This document shows positions 56,391 through 64,000 of a stretch of DNA of 64,000 nucleotides, piece by piece. Every line of letters starts with the position of its first letter. The first letter of the stretch is position 1. The translations under genes were made by a program, and so were the position numbers. The DNA is from Megalonaias nervosa (taxonomy: Eukaryota; Mollusca; Bivalvia; Unionida; Unionidae), in contig JAECUM010010956.1 in NCBI GenBank assembly GCA_016617855.1, positions 43,105 through 107,104 of the forward strand, in the 5' to 3' direction. The notes beneath the pieces were generated by a model. It was not told the DNA's origin. It made no database searches and was given only the letters and a program-made list of their open reading frames with translations.

Positions 56391-56962
56391 GTGACATGCA
56401 GAACAGCGCATCGGGCCAGTTCTGCATTCGGAATCCTTGGACAGTTCGGGTGAAAATATGAATAGAAAAATTTAAAGTTTTCCAAAAGTGTCTCGCGTTT
56501 GTCCCAAGAAAGTGTCTTTTATGTAGTGACCTGTCACAAGATTTCTTCGATTAATTAAAACCGTTTTCGGAGTATTGTATTTTAAATTTATGATGTCTTG
56601 TCCAAGGTAACTGACGTTAAAGCAACTGCATACATCTGTTTGGAAATTTTCAGACTTGGGTAAAAAGGCAAATGTTTGCAATATTTAGACGATATTCTAC
56701 ATACACACACTGCCATTAGGCACAATGCTTTATCTTCTAATACTGACGTCGCTTTAAAGAAAAATCAAACATTGAGACGTCTAAAAGATGAGAGACCAAC
56801 ATCTCTTAAATGATGTTGTCTCAAGTGTGATTTTAAATTGCAAAATGAAATTAATTTTAGATTATATATTTCAACTGAGTAACTGAGCATTAATTAAGAG
56901 TAATGTTTGAAAGATTGTTTTACTTGATAAAGTTGTGGAAGAAAACATTACGATCTCGGCAT

Positions 56963-56993
<31 letters not shown>

Positions 56994-57186
56994 TAACAAT
57001 AATAATAATATCTTACATGCATCTAAAGGAAGAATCATCAAACTCTCTCCCATCCCTCAAAGTATATGGGCATGTAACTTAATGTGAGACAAGGTTTATT
57101 TATATCACGCCCAGAGCCTATTTCACTAACTTTTATCTAATATTTCTTATTCTTCACCAAAAGGAAAGACAACCGTTTGACCTCTC

Positions 57187-57247
<61 letters not shown>

Positions 57248-57646
57248 CTCTTCCACGGCTTTTTCATTGTATTGTGTCTGGTTTGCAGTAACCTGGGATC
57301 AAAACACTCCCTGTGTCCTTCGACCTAAAATACCTTCCTTAGTATTCTTGATGTTACACTGAGTACCGCTCTCTCGTTCGTCCGTAACAAAACTTCACCT
57401 GACTCTATATGTCTGGGTAAAACTATTTTGATTAATCAAAAGGCTGCATCTGTCAATTTCGAGTAATCTTTCAAGTTCTGAGTTACATTTTGCTCCTCAA
57501 AATGTTGAGTGAAGTTTTATGACGGAGTAGCCAACAATAATTAAGTCCGGCCTTATCTCGGTAGGCTCTTTCCTGTGGTTGAACTCCTAGCATTCCAATC
57601 ACAAGTAGTACGACCTCTGTTTGCGTTTTTCAGACATTTCTGGTAT

Positions 57647-57681
<35 letters not shown>

Positions 57682-58440
57682 TGCTGGTAATTACACTTAA
57701 ATATCAAGTGACCAGAAAATTCCGCATCAAATAAATGGTCCAAAAAGAAAAGTTTCTGTTCATTTCTTCTTTAATTTTCCATTTTTGTATTTTCTTCCTT
57801 CAAAATTGCATGACAACAAAGAAGAAAGAGTACCTATCAAGTTTACCTGATTCATTTGTATTAACTTCCGCAAACTTCCATGCAATGGTGGAAAAATGAT
57901 CTTGACTTATTCATTATGGAGTCTGAGGGTAATGTTGCATTCATTCTGGTCCATATTTGCAATTTAGTCAAGTATTATAAGTGCACATGTGCGTAGGAAC
58001 GCCCAAAATGGACTTATCGAAGGATTCTGCGACATTTTTATCTCCCTCCCTTCTTAACACCCCCCCCCCCAAATTAAACAACAAATCCCCATCACCACAC
58101 ATTACATATAGCCGTCTGGTCTTCGTCCCAAAAACCATATAAAATTTCCTGGTCATTGTTGTTATTGTTCTATTATTGTTATAGTTGTTGTGATTGTGGT
58201 GGTAGTGACAATGATGACGGTTAATGTATATCCGTTTCTTCTGCTGTCTTTCCAACTATTTTGTAAATTCAAGACATTGACCTATCAACTATTAATGTCA
58301 AGTTATTAACGCTTGACCATGTATCAATGATTGAGATATTGAAATTGAACGCTCGACACACCCCCTAGGTTATCTAATTCATGTTTATTTGGTAACGTGT
58401 GACTGTTGGGCTATTGACTTAAACGGCCCGGGATATACGA
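56391..58440. other. No recognised gene; several microsatellites
   Basis: (ATA)n at about 56962-57010, (TTA)n then (TTTA)n at 57188-57247, (TTTA)n at 57640-57682, and a poly-C at 58060-58071. The frames across them are artefacts. Confidence 0.6.
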
Positions 58441-58495
58441 TTTGTGTAACACGTTACATACAGCGGTTTTTCCTACACTCACACAGTGCAACGCT

Positions 58496-58547
58496 ATGGG
58501 GTACAACCTGTGTGTGCTTCTGTTCGTCTGTTTCACAAGAGTTTTAG
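58496..58547 (+). CDS. First coding exon: signal peptide with consensus donor
   Basis: ATG 58496 opens MGYNLCVLLFVCFTRVL, a short signal peptide (hydrophobic core LCVLLFVCF), and the exon ends G|GTAAGT at 58547/58548, a full consensus 5' splice site. It leaves phase 1. This would start a secreted or cell-surface protein on +. The rest of the gene lies downstream; 62865-63045 is one possible continuation. Confidence 0.6.
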
Positions 58548-59034
58548 GTAAGTCATTCATTCTCTTTCATATATGTATACTAGTAAAACTGACTTGGTTA
58601 ATATATTTTGTCGGCATGCCACAGCTATGATTATAAATTCCAACGGCAAATCTGATGTACTTCAAATTTGCATTTCTTTAAACTAATCTTACTTACCTCT
58701 ATGATTTTAAGAAGCCTCCTTTATTCTACTGTATACATTTAAGTAGACAAGAGACAAAACAAGACCAGATTTTATTACACTCCATTTGTAAAGTTCACAA
58801 TGTATTAGATAATGAACATGAATATAGCGTATCAAATTATTACATAATGGTTAACAGAGATTACAAAATTCGTAATACACAATCTAAGAACATGCAATTA
58901 TTTTTTTCAGGAGTCGTATGCTACCTATAATTGATTGGATTTATAAACGTTAGTCCTGTTAATTTAATAATTAGGTATATATGTGTCTTTCATCTTGAAA
59001 AAAAAAGAACATGAAGGAGATAGTGACATGCACT
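58548..59034 (+). other. Probable intron, no other feature
   Basis: AT-rich DNA after the donor at 58548; nothing else is recognised. Confidence 0.4.
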
Positions 59035-59130
59035 TGTTACGACTCTAGGTCTTAAAACAGGTAACAAAAAGAAAGTGAAACCAACAATTTAAGTAAACTC
59101 AACCAGCAATTTATTTCCCAACAATACAAA
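59035..59130. mobile_element. Fragment resembling the start of the 42499 LTR-like element
   Basis: TGTTACG ... GTAACAAAAAGAAAGTGAAA CCAACAA matches the first ~55 bp of 42499-43406, followed by AATTTATTTCCC in both. Similarity is not clear beyond about 100 bp, and no CGTAACA end was found. Probably a related, diverged or truncated LTR; the following ~950 bp could belong to it. Confidence 0.4.
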
Positions 59131-60100
59131 AATGAAGTTCAAACGACACAATATTGTCAATTAAATTCCACATAATCCTAAATCTTTGATCACACGTCCA
59201 AAAATATAGAATGTTCAAAATGAATTCCAATAGTCATGAATGTCCTGATATAAAACAATGATGCAATCCAGAATATCTCTGAATGAGTTCACAAATACCC
59301 AAAGCAATGTATTAATTGAAAACATTCAATGAACAATTTAGTAATTAAATATTTTAAATAAACAATTCCTCTTGAAACATATCTGATCTCAACAACACAT
59401 CTGTAAACTGATCACAAATGGATTCCCACGGACTGGAATAAAACAGAAATGAATTATTTATTTATCAAATCCCAATTCAGACATATTTTCACCTGACTTA
59501 GGTGTGAATATATCCAACGGAAAAAAAAAAAATAGTTCAACTTTCAACAAGACAGGCTTTGAACTCAAATGCAGCGTAAATATTCAGTTTACAACTTACA
59601 ATCATGGAAACAAATTAGATGTGTAAGCATCCCGCTTACAACTTACAAACATGGACAAACGTTGAACACACAATAGAAACCAAATAAACATAACGCATTA
59701 CCTTTAACTGTCAGAGTGTACAATATCTTTCGTTATAGGGAACTTTAGCCCATCTTCAAGCTTCAGCAGGAAACCCTATGATTTGCGTTTCTAAGCTTAT
59801 TCAACACTGAAGATAATTTTTTCTTAATGTAGGTCATTTCTAAATCAAACCTAGTTTTAAATAAATATTTAGCTGACACGTCTCCTTGGTTCTTCATACA
59901 TAGCTAAACCTAACATTATATAATATAGATTTACTTTTAACATAAATTGATCGTCATAAGAGTTGCCACAAAAATGTTTGAACAAGAGACTGTGTATCAT
60001 AAGACCACTAACCAGTCTAGCAGTAGTTTATCATGTGATTTTTAATGCTGATAATTAAGGGGAACCGATCAAGTTCACTTGATACCATATATTAGGGGTG
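59131..60100. other. No recognised gene; possible LTR continuation
   Basis: AT-rich, non-coding. May be the rest of the element starting at 59035; no end is defined. Confidence 0.3.
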
Positions 60101-61330
60101 GGGTACATTTCTTTACATAAGTATATTCCTCTGGAAGGAAAGATTATTTTTTAAAACTATGTCATATCTTACAAATCCACAGATTTCACAAGCATATGTT
60201 AAAATCGCTCCAGCAGTCTGATCGAACAGTGTTAGATGTCAATCGATAGGCAAATGTAAAGTATGTATACGCATTTCAAGTAAATAGATACCATTGTTAG
60301 CTATAAATACTTGATTTTTCAATCCACGGGAGAAATTTCGATTCTTGTAAAATATAAGGCCTAAATATTTATATTCATCTACCTATCAATATAGATATTT
60401 GTTTTATCTCAAATTTTTATCTTTGATCTTTTTTACCAAATGCAATAATTTTCGTTTTCTGTGTATTGATTTTAAATTTCCAGATATCGCAACATCTACT
60501 AAATATATCAAGGGTATACTGTATATTGGCAGGATTATCTGCGACAGGTACAGTGTCATCAGCGTATAAAAGCAACATAACATTATATATGTATGTATTT
60601 ACAAAATTAGTCTGCTCGGGGAGTACAGCGCATATCCAAACCCATTGCTTATAAATTCGATTCTAGGTCATTTGGGAATATGGAGAATTTATAACGGAGA
60701 TACATTTTTCTAGTGTCTTCCACCATTTTCGCAGGAGGAACAAAAACTAGAGTATTCATTATTCATACAGACGCGCTATTTAATATAATTGTAAATATTT
60801 AATTCAACGCTATCGAATACAACATACGTCATAATCTAGTTGAAAGTACAGAAATATTTGTTTTCAGTATCTACAAAGTTCTACATTTCAATGCAAAAGA
60901 AATATATTGTCTTTTGTGGAGCAGACTTTCCTGGATCCATTTTGAGTCTCTGGTAGTAAATTAGTATTGTCAAGGAATTTAGTCAATCTTAAATTTAATA
61001 CAGTGGGGAAAAAAAAACTTTACCAAAACATCTGACTAACGTTATTGGTCTATAATCGGATATATCGTTTTGTTTTTTTTTTCACCTTAAAAATTGGCTC
61101 ACTAACACCTTTAGTCCAACCATCTGGTACGAAGCCAGTATTCAAAATTATATTAAAAAGTTTTAGATACACATGTAATATTTCACTAATTGAGGTTTTA
61201 TATATGTTCATTATACATGTATTATCAATTGAGCCTATACACCAATCAGTTCCGTACAGTACAAAAGTTTAAAGCCCATACACCAATCAATTCCGTACAA
61301 CCAAACAGTGTAGGACTCACGGTACTAATT
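60100..61330 (-). mobile_element. Broken non-LTR retrotransposon RT (CR1/Jockey-like), minus strand
   Basis: On the minus strand, legible pieces in several frames run from about 61230 to 60150: HVYLKLFNIILNTGFVPDGW, LRLTKFLDNTNLLPETQNGS, the catalytic LLLYADDTVPVAD (YADD at 60555-60566), KFKINTQKTKIIAFGKK, and YLGLIFYKN. The order matches a reverse transcriptase core. Motif A has decayed and many stops are present. Ends are not defined. It is a different lineage from the element at 1996. Confidence 0.8.
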
Positions 61331-62179
61331 CAGTTCCCATAATAAACCTATGCAAACACCATGATATTAAAAATTCAATAACTTCAAATTTTTGAGTGCT
61401 CATGATCAAACCTATATTTATCAGTATAGATGAAACCTGGATGACAGCTTCTTTGTAGAAAAAAAGGACATGAGCCGTGGCATTTTCTGGATCTGCATAT
61501 GTTTGAAACATGTGCTTTCAATTCCGCACCAAAGAGTCAGGTGCTAATTTCAGTAATGAGTGTTCCAAACTCAGGACTTTTAAAGGACTGAAATTCCATC
61601 AAGAAAACAATGTCTCTATTTTTTTCAGTTACAACTTGGATAAGCTCTCAAAAGGTTCTTTTTCCTACAAACTTTCATTATCAACTAATCCTGGCCACCC
61701 AAGCCCATATATACTCTATTTTATGTTCACCTATTTCCAGGCTGGTTCCCATTTTTCCATACAATTAGTACCGTGTGTCCTATACTGTAAGGAAACGAAT
61801 GCTTCCTGCTTTTTATGTATGTCTATTAAATAAAACGTGCGACATTAAGACAACATTCTTAAAAATAGCATGGGTTTATGTTGGATTCTGCAATGACATT
61901 ATCATTATCACAAGATTTATATTTATAATGACAAATAAAAGCTTGAAGCATTTGTAACATCATATAGTTGGATACGAAGGTACACGTATGCCACATAGCT
62001 AGAAATTCCAACTGTCAATCATTTTGTGACTAGCTTTATCGCGTTTGCTTTTGTATTTGAAGACCTGTATCTGTGTCGTGCATTTAATAAGGCTGTTAAC
62101 AACAGGTCCCCTCCCTCCCCCCTCTCTCTCTCTCATTTGCTAGGATGAGAAACTATACCAATTCCTTTTTTGCTTCTAC
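61331..62179. other. No recognised gene
   Basis: The 107-codon frame at 61510-61833 lacks domain or signal features and is not accepted. A short CT run lies at 62120-62135. Confidence 0.45.
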
Positions 62180-62185
62180 TGCCAA

Positions 62186-62189
<4 letters not shown>

Positions 62190-62227
<38 letters not shown>

Positions 62228-62543
62228 TTTGGAGTTTTAAATTAGCTTTAACAATTTTCCAGTCATATCGCTACGATGTCTGCAGTGTGGCAATTTTTAG
62301 TGGTGTCTAGCACTGGGGCATCATGCCGCAGACATGTAGCATCATGTCTCACCCAGTAACATTATCCTGACACCAGGTCGACAAGTCCTAACACTAACCT
62401 CTTAATTCAGAGCGCCAAGCGAGGCAACAGCTAGTACCATTTTTTTTATATGTCTTTGAGATGACTCTGCCGGGGTTAGAACCCGCCAACGATCGCATCT
62501 AAGGCGAAAGCTCTAACCACTTAGGCCACCGGAGCGGTCCTAT
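62190..62543 (-). mobile_element. tRNA-derived SINE, family A, full length
   Basis: Same family and layout as 50440-50797: tRNA-like head on the right (GCTCCGGTGGCCTAAGTGGT on minus), B-box region GGTTCTAACCCC, and a (CA)n tail (as (GT)n at 62190-62226). The 10-bp duplication TGCCAAAGGT flanks it (62180-62189 and 62544-62553). Confidence 0.93.
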
Positions 62544-62864
62544 TGCCAAAGGTTAAAAGTACTGTAGTACTGTCAGTACAGTCGATACATTTCATGCAAT
62601 GAAAACGATGGCGCTGTGCAAAAATGACATGGAAACAGTCAAAGCACATTGCAAACAGCAATGAACAAGAAAGTTATATGTATAAATTTTGGAAATCACT
62701 CTTGCACCTCAATATCTACGAATTCCCGGGGCCGATGCGCATGAAATTATCGTCTGCGATAATGGAGATCTGAAATCTAATCGAGTCAATGAAATTTAAT
62801 CAGCAACACTTACGATGTATAAAAATAACCTTAATTTACAGTATCATGTATACACCTCAAATAG

Positions 62865-63073
62865 TGCAAGTAAATTCCCACCCATCGATAGAGTACCCTT
62901 TTTATTCGAGATCAGACGACAAAGGATTTAACAAAACAGATTGCTCAGTGAATACCACTACTTCCTGCGGTCTTGATTGTTTATCGAAAGCAAACAGTGT
63001 TTCTATCCGATTGTTCATCGAACCTAAAGCTATAACTCAAGTAATACATGCATATCCACTGGTTGCTGAATGA
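62865..63073 (+). CDS. Possible second exon of the 58496 gene (extracellular, Cys-containing)
   Basis: An acceptor-like AG at 62863-62864 (CACCTCAAATAG) gives a phase compatible with the exon ending at 58547. It opens VQVNSHPSIEYPFYSR, then NKTDCSVNTTTSCGLDCLSK, which has three Cys and two N-glycosylation sites (NKT, NTT). A donor could be CAA|GTAATA at about 63036; otherwise the frame stops at 63071-63073. A stronger acceptor TAATTTACAG at 62841 gives the wrong phase. The peptide looks extracellular, but the link to 58496 is inference. Confidence 0.35.
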
Positions 63074-63663
63074 GAATGCGACATGGGCAAATAGATGATG
63101 CAAAATAATATCCTGTGGATGGCAATGAAGATCATTCTCGTGCAGCATTAAAGTTTGGTTGGGTGCGGTGGAATGCGAACTAGGGAGAAAGAGGCCTTAC
63201 CGTTCTGAGGGCAAAATGCTCATGACTTTATTTCTTTGTTGGCTTTGCTTTTTATAGTTAGGCGTAAGAGAGGAAACGTTTTATGGCGGTGTACGCCTGT
63301 AATCTTTGATAATATGGGTAGGAGTGAGAAAGTCTTCACATCATTGGGCATAAAGCATGAGGTGGGAAAACTTTGGTATATCATCATTTAAGTACACAAA
63401 TGGCCTGGCGTGATAAATGGCATAGACATTCTTCGATTTTCGTAAAGGCTGATTTATATGGTAACGAATAATCCCATTACGCAACACGATAGGTGGCTGT
63501 ATTGAAAAACGACAACGATTAGCACCGATATTTTCCTTAATACTCAACAAATTATGAATGCATGGATGAGAAACAGTGAGTGCAGTGGACGACATTTTCA
63601 GATAGATGTTAAGAATTTGTTTACGTTCATAACTCTGAGGCAATCATAAATGTATTGTTTATA
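63074..63663. other. No firm gene; 100-codon minus-strand frame
   Basis: The minus-strand frame 63341-63643 reads protein-like (RYHINQPLRKSKNVYAIYHA), with no family or splice support. Nothing else is recognised. Confidence 0.3.
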
Positions 63664-64000
63664 CAGTTATCAAAGCTATAGGCAATGGAGTAGTAATATT
63701 TACTATTCATATTTGTTGTCAGTTATCAAAGCTATAGGCAATGGAGTAGTAATATTTACTATTCATATTTGTTGTCAGTTATCAAAGCTATAGGCAATGG
63801 AGTAGTAATATTTACTATTCATATTTGTTGTCAGTTATCAAAGCTATAGGCAATGGAGTAGTAATATTTACTATTCATATTTGTTGTCAGTTATCAAAGC
63901 TATAGGCAATGGAGTAGTAATATTTACTATTCATATTTGTTGTCAGTTATCAAAGCTATAGGCAATGGAGTAGTAATATTTACTATTCATATTTGTTGTC
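63664..64000. repeat. Perfect 56-bp tandem repeat, six copies, runs off the window
   Basis: Unit starting CAGTTATCAAAGCTATAGGC repeats exactly every 56 bp (63664, 63720, 63776, 63832, 63888, 63944) without a single difference, and a seventh begins at the last base. Perfect identity means a young array or recent homogenisation. Confidence 0.97.

Overview
The window is eukaryotic (animal) genomic DNA, not prokaryotic. It is AT-rich and intron-like, with many simple repeats, tRNA-derived SINEs, non-LTR retrotransposon copies, a MITE, and a 17.7 kb Maverick/Polinton that fills 36685-54357. The mix of repeats suits a lophotrochozoan, most likely a bivalve mollusc. That assignment is inference from repeat style, not from a marker gene.

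Layout. 1-301 is a 50-bp tandem array. 1996-5339 is an APE-type non-LTR retrotransposon (RTE-like length, TGA-rich 3' end, probable 10-bp target duplication); its reading frame is broken and the RT catalytic aspartates are replaced. 5.4-36.6 kb is intron-like host DNA. It holds two convincing candidate terminal coding exons on + (11638-11811, with two ITIM-like tyrosine motifs; 27671-27862, ending in a possible class I PDZ ligand), which could be alternative 3' ends of one receptor gene whose upstream exons lie outside. This stretch also carries arrays of a degenerate ~140-bp repeat, a TTAA-flanked MITE inside that repeat (19344-19953), two SINEs with clean target duplications, and a ~2.1 kb direct duplication (23.8-27.6 kb).

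The Maverick at 36685-54357 is defined by a 6-bp target duplication AACATG, 5'-AG ends and ~0.5 kb diverged inverted repeats. It is inserted in a copy of the ~140-bp repeat. Gene order: a leftward module (unknown proteins, then a fibre-like gene with repeated SGDTM motifs), a divergent centre at ~41.1 kb, then rightward packaging ATPase, unknown genes, a probable penton-like protein, double-jelly-roll major capsid protein, small hydrophobic and basic proteins, adenain-like protease, zinc-ribbon protein, a phospholipase-A2-like domain running into an rve integrase with chromodomain, accessory genes, a leftward HNH endonuclease, and protein-primed family B DNA polymerase at the right end. Together these are a replication, integration and virion-building set. 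Almost every gene has frameshifts or stops, so the copy is dead. It was later hit by a ~0.9 kb solo-LTR-like element (42499-43406, TSD TTAC) and by a tRNA-SINE (50440-50797, 10-bp TSD).

54.4-64 kb is host flank: more ~140-bp repeat, microsatellites, a SINE, a signal-peptide first exon with a consensus donor (58496-58547), a possible downstream exon near 62865, a broken minus-strand LINE RT (60.1-61.3 kb), a second full SINE (62190-62543), and a perfect 56-bp tandem array running off the right edge. The most distinctive content is the Maverick cargo: phage-style fibre repeats, a two-domain HNH endonuclease and the PLA2/integrase arrangement.
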